From Lactifluus volemus (Eukaryota; Basidiomycota; Agaricomycetes; Russulales; Russulaceae), in contig WTXI01000119.1 of assembly GCA_022376515.1 (NCBI GenBank), positions 46,487 to 110,486 on the forward strand: a DNA stretch of 64,000 nucleotides, in the 5' to 3' direction. Position numbers and translations under genes: made by a program. Of this stretch, positions 35,394-47,038 are shown in pieces. Within the stretch, counting starts at the first letter, position 1, and every line of letters starts with the position of its first letter. The notes under the pieces were generated by a model. It was not told where the DNA came from. It saw nothing but the letters and a program-made list of their open reading frames with translations, and made no database searches.

Positions 35394-36339
35394 GACGAAA
35401 TGGATAAGTGAGGGAGGAAGGGGAAGTATATGTTCACACGCCATGCTTTGATCTCCCAGAGCCTTCTTATGCAATATGCAAGGTGGCACCATCGTCGGTT
35501 CTTGGTATTCGGCTGCGGACGAGCGGACTCGGACGGGTTGGGTCCGTTCCGAAATTCCCGGACGGCCGCACTAATTCATCATCGGTTCACACCAGCGGCA
35601 TGGACTGCGCATGGTGGATGATAATTGCAGAAGACGCTCTACTGTATCCACTTCTACGGATGAATCTGTATCTACAGCGAGTTAAGGTTATGATGGCACA
35701 CGCGTGCGACGTGGCCAAAAGTGGGTGATTGAAACAAAACAGGGAATTCGAATTCGTGGATCTAGTTCTGAGTGAATTCGTTGACAGATGCCACTAAACT
35801 TACTGTAGCCTAGTCTGTGAGACCGTAGCTAACCTTACGAAGCATTTGACAGGCAAACTGTGCCTAAATTAGGTCAAGTCCTGATCATCACTAGCCGCAA
35901 GCTAAGGAGCGAGCCTGGGCCCGTTGCCCAAGCCGTTGCCAGTGTCACGACGTTGCACCCACAAATCGTACGGTACGACCGTCGACCGCAGATGCGATGC
36001 GTACTACAGTACTATATGCCCTCGACGCTCGATTCTTGGGGAAACGATTTACTGTATTTCAATTGGGACATGGAATAACCTTTTTCGGTCCCGAAATTTC
36101 GGCGTTCAGTTTCTTTCGGGCCCAGCGCGATCGAGGTTACTGCCCGTATATTTCACCTTGCGCCGCGGCGTTGATGACCACATTTTTGTCTTTACACCTC
36201 GAGTGACTAGTATTGTTCCTTCTTTTCTATGGTGGTTTGGGTGCCTTTAAATACATCTCTGACCTCTAAAAATACCCAGTGTGGTTGAGCGAATAGTACA
36301 GATGTTAAGGTAAAGCTCGAACTATTCGGACACGAGGCA
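35394..36339. other. Intergenic stretch left of the NWD duplications
   Basis: The first 200 bp resemble the SDR copy 1 upstream region. The remainder shows no gene. Confidence 0.4.
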
Positions 36340-36889
36340 TGAGAGCCCAGCGCTCAGGGCGGTGTGACTTTACACCAAGCCCGAGGCGTAAAGACACTGG
36401 CAGGAACGTGGCATACAATGTGGTCGGAAGGCCAGCTGCACGGCTGGCCTTGGACCATCTGCTATTCCCATCCATCAGATTCGTAGGACTACTGTACCTT
36501 CACGATCATCCTAAATGCCATACTACTATACTAGCTTATGAGATTTCAATTTACTTAAAGACCTCCAAACCGTGAGGTAATGGAGCAGCGAGGCATCACC
36601 AACTGTCTCTTCTTCGCTTCCACCCATCAATCCCCGCCTCACAAGGCATGCCTGCGCAGGAATAATAGGTTTTGTGTCGCCCATCGGCCATCAGAACGCG
36701 TCAGCAACTCGGCTCCCGCACTGTCAGGGTCGCACCCGTCGTCACAGCACAGTATTTAGCATCCATTTACAGGCAGTGACGCCTCTATGAATTCACGCGG
36801 CACGAATTGCGATGGTTTCAGATGCCACGAAGGAGTCAGTACCGTAGGGGTAAAATAATGGTATGCGATTCGGATATTTGAAATACAGA

Positions 36890-37460
36890 GTTCGGGGGAA
36901 TGCGAGTTGCTGCTGGGTTACTTGCCATCCCCGTGCTTCTATATGTCCCTTGGCAGCTGAGCGGTGACGCAGAGCGCAACACAGACGAATGCGAGGAGCA
37001 CGACATAGACAAAATTCCCACTCAAGACATCATTTGCAAGCGAGAACGCAAACAGCGATGCGGGGCCGCGGGCCCGAAAGTGCGCTGGAAAGCAACCACG
37101 GTCTGGGCGAGGCCGTTTGCTGCACCAAGCGAACGCTTGGTCGGCGCTGCCGCAGCTATGAACAGGAATGCCGAGCCTTTATACACAAATATATTCAAAG
37201 ACGGGTGTCGCGGTCGCGAAAACGACATGCTGAATCCCATGTCGGTTACGAAAATTGACAAGAGCTGCAACAAGTCATACGCCGTCATGGCCATGGCTGA
37301 TATACCGCGCCGCCAGATTCTCGAACGGGAACATGGTGTAGATGATCACGTATGCAGCCATACTGTACTAGTGAGGATGACGCGTAGGAAGAAAACGAAT
37401 TGGAGGATGCCACTCAAGCATCCAGCTACATGCCGATACAGTAGACGCGGGGCTGAGATC
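36890..37460 (-). pseudogene. MFS transporter remnant (C-terminal half), unit 1
   Basis: On the minus strand, pieces in different frames read APTKRSLGAANGLAQTVVAF and a following hydrophobic stretch, typical of the end of a major facilitator family transporter (KRSLGATNGLxQT...GPA). An upstream hydrophobic piece with FPFENLA is present too. The N-terminal half is missing and the frame changes several times. The copy in unit 2 is better preserved. The fragment is a pseudogene carried inside the duplication unit. Confidence 0.6.
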
Positions 37461-37643
37461 GAGCCCGCCCAAATTATTTGGACTGCCAGTCATGTGTCAA
37501 CATGTCAACGTAACTGTTGTTTGTTGTTTGTTCCCAATGAAGCGCGAGGTTGCCAACAGCAACCTGAACATGCGGCAGCAGTGCCAGTGCTTGTCTCAAC
37601 TTCCCACTTCACTGTACGATGGCTCTTCCACAACCGAATATGT

Positions 37644-40600
37644 ATGCCAACGCCTTTCACACCTGATGCCGATGCTCCTGTTAACCATTACTATAGCCCA
37701 GATCCTCCAAAGTCCGGAATTGGGTACATCAGCCACTTCATCTTCGTTTTCGGTTCTAGTATTTACTCAGATAATTGCCTTTGATTAGCGCGATCAGCGA
37801 TCAGGCCAGCGGAATAAAATCGAGTATACCCCAGCTCGAGGTCACTGGTACCTATCTTAGTAATTCTACTCAGATCAGTACTAGATCTCTCCCTCTTGTC
37901 AGTCCTCAGGGCGCACAATCTTCCTCGTCTTAAAGTCCTCACGGGTAAAGAGAGACAGTTTTATGTTACTGTGACCAACGGGAAGAATACATGGCAGACA
38001 CGATCGAGGCAGAGCGTGGCGCAGCACGTGGAGTGGAACGAAAAGGTTGATGCATTGTGAGAGCTGCCAGTGTCGGATTTTTATACTCAGGTCCAACTGA
38101 GTCTCCTGCAGTGCTTTACCACCACTCTCCAGTATTACAATATCTCTCTATGCGAAGAGGACCGTGCGGACAGACATCCTTCTCGGAAGGCAGGAGATCA
38201 CCTGCGAAGCTCGACGTGGTCCGCCTATTCCTTCCAATTTTTACTCATGCGCTTGCTGAGCGTCCTACATGTAGAATTTGAGATAGTTTTCGGCAGTGCC
38301 GATGGACCTGGTAGACACTTAAGAGAGCCGGCCACACTCCTCTTGACTATCACCACGTCGACGAACTCTTTAAATGCGACTGCCACTAGCCCAAGTCCTA
38401 CAACGACAGCACTGGACAATCCTGGCGCTGAAGAAGGTGGTGCACGTCCTGGTGACCTTCCCACCGGGGGTGACACCCCTGTGGGACCAGGACAAGATGG
38501 CCACACGGAGATCTCACGTACTGTCGATCGTGCCGAGGAAGCCATGAAGGGTATGGATACGATGATGGCATGGAAGGGTGCGATTGGTGTTATCAAGCAA
38601 GTACTCGACGCTATCGGTCCAATCGCAGATGTATGTCTTACATCGATTTTGCGCATCCTTTGCTTTGCTGAGCTAGCTTTCGCGCCTCAGTTGCTCCCCC
38701 ATGCACATTTAGCATGGAAACTGCTCTCAAAGATTCCCGAGGTGTGTCTCCATGCCTTGTTGGAGGACAGGGAGCGTTCAATGGGTTTCATCAATCGCCA
38801 GACTTTGCTATTCCAGCTTCAGCGTGACGACAACGTCCAAACACTACTCAAGGCGATACAGGACGCTTTTGATATTGCAAGGGAGGCGGACGCCTTGAAG
38901 AATATGGAACCAGCGTCCACTCAGGCAAGAATCCTGGATGAGATGCTGGAGTGCGTCTCGGAATGTGCCAAATTTATCATATCGTATGCGGAGGATGTGC
39001 AAGTCGGTACGTCGACTTGACCTCTCTTATTGGTCATTCGTCATGAACATTTGATTTTCAGTAAAGCGGACTTTGAAGAATGTCGTGAGCCAAGTCGATG
39101 CGAAAGTTGATGAGTACCGCACAAGCCTCGCTCGACTGCGAGATAATTTCCTCGCACGTACTATTGTTGTCACTGGGATTGTTGTGCTAGAAGCTGGTGC
39201 GTAGCTAATGGTAATACGATTGTCGGATAATCTTCCTGACGAGGGGCACAAAGAATTGCACGCAAACATCAGAGAATTACCTCACAAAGGAGGCTGGCGA
39301 TTTGGGGATGGGAAGCGTTGTCTTCCGGGCACACGCGAAGACTTTTTGAATCATATCGTCAACTGGGTCGAGAGTCCTGAATCTCAACGTGGGCTCGTGC
39401 TCCTCGGCCAAGCAGGCACAGGAAAGTCTTCAATCGCACATGAGGTCGCACGTCTATTCCAGAACAAGTGCCTCTGCACTTACTTCGCGTTTCTGCGGAA
39501 AGAGGGATCCAAAGATGAAGCTTACCAGCTGTTCACGACGCTCGCTCGGGATCTCTCCGATCGCTATCCTCCGTTCAAATTAGCTCTCGGGAAGGTACTG
39601 AAGAATGATCCATCTCTTCGTAATACTCGACATTATCGCACACTCTTCGAATCCCTTCTCCTCGAGCCAGTCAAGAACATTCAGTTAACCGACCCAATTT
39701 TTATCGTGATCGATGCGTTGGACGAGAGTGGTGATGCGATCGGTCAAGTCGGGTTGCACAAGTTTCTAGCTCAACATCTGTTCGAGTTGCCATCCAATTT
39801 CCGCATCCTCATCACCTCGAGGCCGGAGAATGGTATTGAACATGCATTCTGTAATGCGTTGTCCGTACGCACCCTCTATATGGATGATCACAAACTGGCT
39901 GCAAAGACGGAGCAAGATATTGGGTTATATCTCCGGAACGAACTCCCTTTGAACCTATTCGAACGACATGGTGTTGAACTCGCAGAGGCAGCGGAAGGAT
40001 TGTTTCAGTGGGCAGCCGTTGCTTCAGGGCTAATAAACTATCCTCCTCCTAGCTTTGGGTTTAGCAAGAAGCAGGTGATACAGCGTCTGTTGGGGCACTC
40101 TCGAGGTCGGGATGGGCAAGATCCTTTGGACCAGCTATATGGAGAAGTTCTGGAAGGGTACTTCAAGCCGGTTGCAGCACAGATCCTATTTCGTTCCGTG
40201 ATGGGGCAGCTTTTTGCTGCACTCGTTCCCCTTTCCATCAGTTCTTTGACTACTCTGCGACGACATGCACCCCAGGGTGACCTCGAGGACCCTGACCCCG
40301 AAGATTCGGAATGCGTTGTCGAGATGCTCCGTCACCTTGGCTCACTTCTCAGTAACGTGACCTCATCCGACGATACCCTCCCGATCATCCCTCTCCACAC
40401 CTCATTTCGTGACTTCTTGGCCGATGAGAAGAGTGGAGTATTTCACATCGACCTTGGCAGGGCTCACCGTCAGCTGGCACATTCCTGTCTTGGATTAATG
40501 CTGAATGAGCTCAAATTCAACATTTGCAAACTGGAATCGTCATACGTTGCCAACCGGGACGTGCCAGATCTGGAATCTCGAATTGCGAAATATGTTCCGC

Positions 40601-43229
40601 CTGCTCTATCGTATGCTTGCCTTTTCTGGGGCGGTCATCTAGAACATCTTGGTATTGAACAAAACCTGTTTCCAAAACTTCGATCACTGTTTGAGACAAG
40701 GTTTCTTTTTTGGCTGGAGGTGCTTAGCATCAAGAACAGTGTCGGTCTTGCATCACGAGCGTTGGCATCTCTGAACACATGGTTGGGGTCTGATCAGCAG
40801 AAGGTAGGCCGCTCTTATCATGTTATAAGACATATAGTAACCATTAGGTCCAATTGCAGCAATTGTTCCAATCAGAGATTGAGAATCTGTTTGCATTAGT
40901 GGATGATGCGCTCGCGTTTATGCGGTATTTCGGGATGGCGATATCAAGAAGTGTCCCGCACATATATATATCTGCTCTCCCTTTTGCGCCATCCTCTTCC
41001 CGTGTCGTCGAGCACCACCTTCACCTATTCCCCCATACATTGGTTTTGAGACGCGGACAGTTATCTGACTGGCCAGCATTGGAAATGACTATTCAAGCAC
41101 ATGACGGAGAAGTCGAGTCTGTTGTATTCTCGCCAGACGGGCAGCAGATCGCATCAGGCTCGCGAGATTGCACGATTCGGGTGTGGGATGCTACGACGGG
41201 GGAAGTTGTAGCGGGACCGTTTACAGGACACACCAAAGATGTCTTCTCTGTCGCATTCTCGCCTGACGGGAAACGCATCGCATCGGCCTCGGAGGACTGC
41301 ACGATTTGCGTGTGGGATGCTGCAACAGGAGAGGTCGTAGTGGGACCATTCACTGGACACACGGATTGGGTCAGATGCGTTGCATTCTCACCGAACGGGC
41401 AATACATCGCCTCAGCCTCGGACGATCGCACGATTCATATTTGGGATGCCGCAACTGGAGAGGTCGTAGCAGGCCCATTTATTGGACGCGTCGGCGCGAT
41501 CTTTGTTACATTCTCACCAGACGGGAAACGTATCGCCTCTGCCTCTGAAGATTGCACAATTCGCATGTGGGATGCTGCTACTGGAGAGGTCGTAGCAGGC
41601 CCGTATACTGGACACACCGAACCGGTCCGCTGTGTTGCATTCTCACCGGACGGGAAACATGTCGCTTCGGCCTCTGACGATCGCACGATTCGTGTGTGGG
41701 ATGCCGCAACAGGAATAGTGGTAGCTGGTCCATTTACTGGACACACCGAAGCCATCTACTCTATTGCATTCTCGCCGGACGGGAAACGCATCACCTCAGG
41801 CTCGCTCGATCGCACGATTTGCATCTGGGATTGCGAAACAGGTCAGATCGTAGCAGGCCCATTTACTGGACACACAGCTTCCATATCTTCTCTTTCAGTC
41901 TCACCTGACGGGCAGCGCATTGCCTCGGCCTCGCATGATCGCACGGTTTGCGTGTGGCATCCCAGAAAAGGAGTGGCAGGGGCCTCGTTTACCGGACATA
42001 CCCAATCGATCTTTTCTGTTGCGCTGTCACCAGATGGGCAGCGGATAGCCTCGGCCTCTGCAGATTGCACAATTTGTGTGTGGGATGCCGCAACAGGAGA
42101 GGTCACAGCAGGTCCGTTTACTGGTCACACCCATTGGGTCCTTTTTGTTGTGTTCTCGCCTGAAGGGCAGCGGATCGCCTCGGCCTCGCGAGATCGCACG
42201 ATTCGTGTGTGGGATACCGTGACAGGAAATGTTATAGTGGGCCCGTTTACTGGACATACCGATGATGTCCACTCTGTTGCATTCTCGCCGGACGGACAAT
42301 GCATAGCGTCGGCCTCGCTCGATCGCACGGTTCGCGTGTGGGATGCCAGGACTGGAGTGGTTGTAGTAGGCCCGCTTACTGGACACACTGATTGGGTCCG
42401 CTCTATTGCATTCTCGCCGGACGGGAAGCGCATCGCCTCTGCCTCAAATGACCGCACAATTCGAGTATGGGATGCTGCGACAGGGAAGGTCGTAGCAGGC
42501 CCATTTACTGGTCACACTCAGCTCGTCAAATCTGTCGCGTTTTCACCGGACGGGCAGCGAATCGCCTCAGCCTCGTTCGATTGCACAATCCGTGTGTGGG
42601 ATTCTGTGACAGGACAAGCAATAGTCGGCCCATTTACTGGACACACCGATGTCGTCACCTCTGTTGCATTCTCACCGAACGGGCGGCGCATTGTATCGGC
42701 CTCGGACGATCGCACGATTCGCTTGTGGGATTCTGCTACAGGTGTGGCTGTAGCGGGTCCGTTTATTGGACACACTGAATGGGTCAACTCCGTTGCATTC
42801 TCACCAGACGGACAGCGGATCGTTTCTGCCTCGGGAGATTGCACGATTCGCATGTGGGATGCCACAACAGGACTGGATGTTGTGGGCTCGTCTACCGGAC
42901 TCACCCAATCGACTAACTCTGGTGCGTCCACTTTGGATTGGCAGCCTATCACCTCGACCTTACGAGATCACACGATTCATGTAGGGGAGCTCAGAGCAGA
43001 ATATATCGAGAAAGATCACTTTATGGAGAAATTCCTGGTCAATAGCGATGGGTGGATGTATGGGGAAGATAAAGAACTCCTTTTGTGGATTCCTCCCATT
43101 CACCGGCCATACCTTCATAGAGCAAACACAGTCTGGGTTGCTGGCAAAGATAGAACGGAGGTAGATCTGTCGAATTTTGTGTATGGATTAAATTGGGCTA
43201 TGGGGTACATTCACAGTTCATCTAAATAG
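37644..43229 (+). CDS. NWD protein 1: C2-like, NACHT, 14 WD40 repeats (intact)
   Basis: Eight exons (37644-37723, 37789-37847, 37903-38056, 38112-38218, 38275-39006, 39062-39196, 39254-40803 and 40860-43229) give 1,728 aa. A C2-like domain (about residues 40-170; VLRAHNLPRLKVL, ISLYAKRTVRTDILLG) precedes a helical region. The NACHT domain has Walker A GQAGTGKSS (about 474) and Walker B IFIVIDALDES. About 14 WD40 repeats of 43 aa run from about residue 1015 to 1617 (FSPDGxRIASAS, TIRVWD, GPFTGHT), then a degenerate repeat and a conserved tail. Such STAND NTPases are fungal NLR-like receptors (HET-E/HET-D relatives) in which WD40 blades recognise a signal and NACHT oligomerises. The C2-like part suggests lipid or Ca2+ binding. 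A 7-bp insertion shifts the start codon relative to copy 2. Confidence 0.88.
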
Positions 43230-44684
43230 AGTCACATGTATATATGCAAATTCGTATCCTTCGAATTGAGTTTCCGCCAGCGAGTCTGTCTGAGGTACGG
43301 CCAGTACTATAGAGTCGTCTTCAATATCAAGTCAGGTACTAGTATTTGGGTCACTGCGTAAAACCCGCCACCACATTGCCCAAAAGTTGAACCCTTCTCG
43401 GAATCTCGGATGAGCCTAGTTTTTGTCTCTTCCTTAGGTACTCTCTTTCTTGCTGAAGTCACTGAGGGCATCGAGTATTTCATCTGAGACATCATTTTCT
43501 GGCTTGTAGAAGATACTGCAGCTGTAAAAAGGCATCTAGGGATCCAGTGGCTTGCGTACCAGAGATTAATATGATTACAGTAACCCAACTTTCGCTACGC
43601 TGACCAATATCACATACCTGTTCACTACCAAGGCTCGGATCTGGTCCGGACTCTGGAAGCCCTTCATAATGACAACGGTGAGCAAGGTTCAATCCTTAGC
43701 AGTCTCTTATATTGGTTGTTTGGGAGGCGAGTTACAATGTGCCCGAGCCAGGTCGTGCCAGTGCCACGCAGTTCCGTGGACACCCTGGTGAGCCGCCTGC
43801 GGCTGCACCTCCAACGGGTGCTCTTGAGGCTGGCCATTGCATCGGTATGTTGAGGGACGCCAAGTGTTAGTGTCATAGAGTGCAATTTATGACTTTCCAG
43901 AAATGAAGCTAGGGCAACACAAGAGCGTGTATCGTGTACGCCGTGTCGGTATGACAGGTACAATTTGTATTTGGACGACATAACGATAATGCCATGGATT
44001 AACAAAGAAGTAACTATAGAAGCAGAAGGTAAGGATGACCGTAGAAGAAATGAGAGGGGTGGTGGCGCCACGCACCTAGCGTTCCCGGGCCTCCCCTCCC
44101 TACCCCTTCACAAAGCCAATCCTTACTCTCTCTGAAACCTTATCGAACCTGCCAAGATGCTCCCACGTCTTTGAGAACAAGTCTTCACTGAACCACTGAA
44201 CGAAATCCCGCTCGGAGTACAAGTTACTGCCCAGTCGGGACCGCGGGTCAGAAATGAGAGCTACAAGGAGACGCTGCTAACCATGTGGACGGAACTACTG
44301 TCAGGGATATATGCGGACGCTTTGAGGGCCGCGTGAGTCTTGAGGCCTGTAGGACGTGAGTTGACGAACCGGAGGGTGACTTGAGATCCAATGAGGGTCT
44401 AAGAAGCGGAGAGTGGAACACGGGTATATGCGTTGACACGTGGTGTATGAGGTCACGGTATCGAAATTGCGAAGCAACCCAATTAGGGTAACACCATGCT
44501 TGTCTGATGGGCGCACGACCAAGACACCGAAGGAATGGCACTCGTAGCAATACATCAATGGTCATCTTTTAGCTGGACCAACTCGTCACATTTTCTGCGC
44601 AGCGCTTCGAAGCCAAAGTTTCGCATGCGACTGCAAAATGTTCATACACGCCTTTAGGGAAGGAGGTGTAGGGACCCGATCTGC
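43230..44684. other. 3' part of duplication unit 1
   Basis: A minus-strand frame near 43480-43730 is conserved in unit 2 (52850-53175), where it reads GFQIPDQIRALGVDKYVSLV. I do not recognise it. The rest is non-coding as far as can be seen. Confidence 0.4.
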
Positions 44685-45014
44685 GTGTGCGGCAGAGGGG
44701 AGTTTGGGTCGTGGGAAGAGTTGTCAGCTATCTCATTGAGACTCCGCTCAAACTTTCATTCCTCGACGCCATCGACAACAACGAACATAACTTCAAGACA
44801 TTTTCATGCGTCCGAATGTTGCAGAAACAGAGAAACAGTCGTGTCATGTCACCTGAGGCGATCAGAGCTGTTTATTATCATGGATCCCACTTTGCGGTGT
44901 TGGATGCACCACCAATGGCTTGACGATTTCTAGATCTGCAGCGGGGCTGTCAATGAGTGTGACTCATCTGACATTATTCATCCCAGTTTGAATCAAATTT
45001 CCCTCTCTTCGTAG
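44685..45014. other. Unrecognised open stretch upstream of the eL14 fragment
   Basis: A plus-strand frame of 78-82 codons (44685-44933) ends before the eL14 exons. It has no recognised motif and cannot be joined to them convincingly. Confidence 0.3.
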
Positions 45015-45458
45015 AGGTTGGCCGGGGTAAGTTGGGACTACTTTCATTTCCCGTTCCAACAACTTAAACTTGTACAGTCGTGCTTCTCAAGGCTGGCCCT
45101 CGTGCAGGCCACATAGCTGTCATTGCTGAAATAATCTACCACAACAGGGTGAGCATATCACCGCCGATCATCACTTTCATATTTCCTTACTCTTGATACT
45201 CAGGCAGTCATGGACAGCCCAACAACGGGCGTTCCGCGCTGGGCCTTTCCCTATCACCACCTCACCCTCACACCCCTCACCGTTCCAAAACATCCACGCG
45301 GCGCCAGCTCTGGCATTGTGAAGAAATGCGTCGAGAAAGCTGAGGTCGTTGCTAAATGGGAATCAACGCTATGGGCGAAGAAGCGTGCTGTGGCAGAGAA
45401 GCTCACTGACTTCGAGCGCTTTCAGGTCATGCTGTACAAAAAGGTCACCGCGCGATAA
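45015..45458 (+). pseudogene. Ribosomal protein eL14 (RPL14), 5'-incomplete copy
   Basis: Exons 45015-45026, 45078-45148 and 45204-45458 join in frame and encode VGRVVLLKAGPRAGHIAVIA, then SPTTGVPRWAFPYHHLTLTP, and end with DFERFQVMLYKKVTAR. This matches nearly the whole eL14 domain, including the TTGVPR core. Introns are retained, so it is not a processed retrocopy. The first coding exon (MA...FKRFVE) is not found upstream; a 5' acceptor TTCGTAG is present. Residues usually strongly conserved are changed (for example GKLAAIVEI to GHIAVIAEI). It is probably a truncated duplicate between two duplication units, although a distant first exon cannot be excluded. Confidence 0.65.
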
Positions 45459-46035
45459 GGTGCGCAAGGTACTCAAGGCCGCCAAAGCATGAGCTTTCAG
45501 AGGGACATCAGGGTGAATTGGCTTGAGGATTTGAACTGTCGTTGCCGTGTGACTTTACACTGAGCCCGAGACGTAAAGACTGGAACGTGGCAGTTCCAAT
45601 TAAAGGCTAGCTGCACAGCTGGCCTTGCACCACCATCTGTTATTCCCAGCCATCAGATTCGTAGAACTATCTTCACTGTCATCCTAAACGCCTTACTACT
45701 ATAGTAGCTTATGAGATTTCAATTCACTTAAAGGCCTCCAAATCGTGAGGTAATGGAGCAGCAATGCATCGTCAACTGTCTCCCTCGCTTCTACCCATCA
45801 ATCCGCGCGTCACACGGCATGCCTGCGCACCAACAGGTTGCGTCAGCAACTTGGCTCCCGCACTGTCAGGGCAGTACCCGTCATCACAGCACAGTATTTA
45901 GCATCTATTTTACAGACAGTGACGCCTCTATGAATTCACGCGGCACCATTTGCGATAGCATCACAACCGTAGGGGTAAAATAATGTTATGCGATTCGGAT
46001 ATTTGAAATACAGAGTTCGGGGGAATGCGAGTTAC

Positions 46036-46804
46036 CGTTGGGTTACTTGCCATCCCCGTGCTTCCACGTGTGCCTCTGCAGCTTCGCGGCGACGCAGAGC
46101 GGGACACAGACGAATGCGAAGAGCACGACATAGAAAAAATCGGAACCACTCAAGAGGTCACTTGCGAGCGAGAACGCAAACAGCGGTGCGGCGGCCGCGG
46201 GCCCAACATTGAACTGGAAAGCAACCACGGTCTGGGGGAGGCCGTTCGTTGCGCCAAGCGAACGCTTGTTCGGCGCTGCTGCGCTACGAACACGAATATC
46301 GAGCCTTTGCGCACAAATATATTCAGTGACGGGGCGTCGCGGTCGCGAAAACGACACACTGAATCCCTTGTCGGTTATGCAAATTGACTGGAGCTGCAAC
46401 AAGACGATACAATCTCATTGGCGCCATCATGCCCACGGGTGATATAGCGCGCCACCAGATTCTCGAACGGGAACATAGTGAAGATGGTCAGGTATGCAGC
46501 CATACTAGTGAGGACGACGCATCCCTGGACCGAGACGTCCGACGACGCGCGGGGAGAAGACGAATTGGAGAATGCCATTTCAAGCATCCAGTCACATGCC
46601 GATGGACGCGTCGGGACTGAGATCGAGCCCGCCCAAATCTATCGGCATTAACCAGACAAGTGGGACAAGGGCCATCGCCGCCACGCCGAGCAATGCGAGC
46701 ATCTCGCAACCTGTCTTTCGAGGCATGTCAGAGCTACAGTAAGTTAGCACTTTCAGAAGTGTGACCGGAACACTTCCCGATTGGGTGAATTTGCATTTGC
46801 ACAC
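46036..46804 (-). pseudogene. MFS transporter remnant (C-terminal half), unit 2
   Basis: Minus-strand pieces in order are LALLGVAAMALVPLVWLMP, MAAYLTIFTMFPFENLVARY and APNKRSLGATNGLPQTVVAF. The last continues through FNVGPAAAAPLFAFSLASD and FFYVVLFAFVCVPLCVAAKL to a stop at about 46043. These are TM helices of a major facilitator transporter, but they lie in different frames and the N-terminal half is absent. The KRSLGATNGL signature identifies the family; the substrate is unknown. Not expected to make a working transporter. Confidence 0.68.
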
Positions 46805-47038
46805 CGGCGGGCCTCAGACAAGAGCTTCCCCTCTGATTCGAAGTTGTTATTCATGCCCTGAAAATCTATGTGAGCGATAGTACTCGCGCGAAATATTTTG
46901 GACTGCCAGCTGTCAACATCATGTCAACGTAATCGTTGTTTGTTGTTTGTTCCCAATGAAGCGAGGCTGCCAACAGCAGCCCTGGAACATGCGGCGGCGA
47001 TGCCAGTGCTTGTCTCAACTTCTCACTTCATTTTACGA

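Larger units (their letters stand above)
36340..44500. repeat. Large tandem duplication unit 1
   Basis: From a GTGTGACTTTACAC block near 36342 to the GTGACACGTGG-like block near 44440, the sequence aligns with 45547-53940 and, from the NWD promoter on, with about 57130-64000. Spacing between units is about 9.4 kb and 10.3 kb. The unit carries an MFS remnant, an NWD gene and a conserved non-coding or unrecognised 3' segment. Confidence 0.75.

Noticed and set aside
38627..38668. Possible 42-bp intron in NWD gene 1 (GTATGT...GCTGAG)
   Set aside because: Its length is a multiple of three and the frame is open through it, so splicing cannot be decided; I left it in the exon.
41093..42952. Many minus-strand frames with repeated SPSGENAT-like words across the WD40 arrays
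   Set aside because: They are antisense reflections of the repeated WD40 codons, seen equally at 50527-52442 and 60727-62555.
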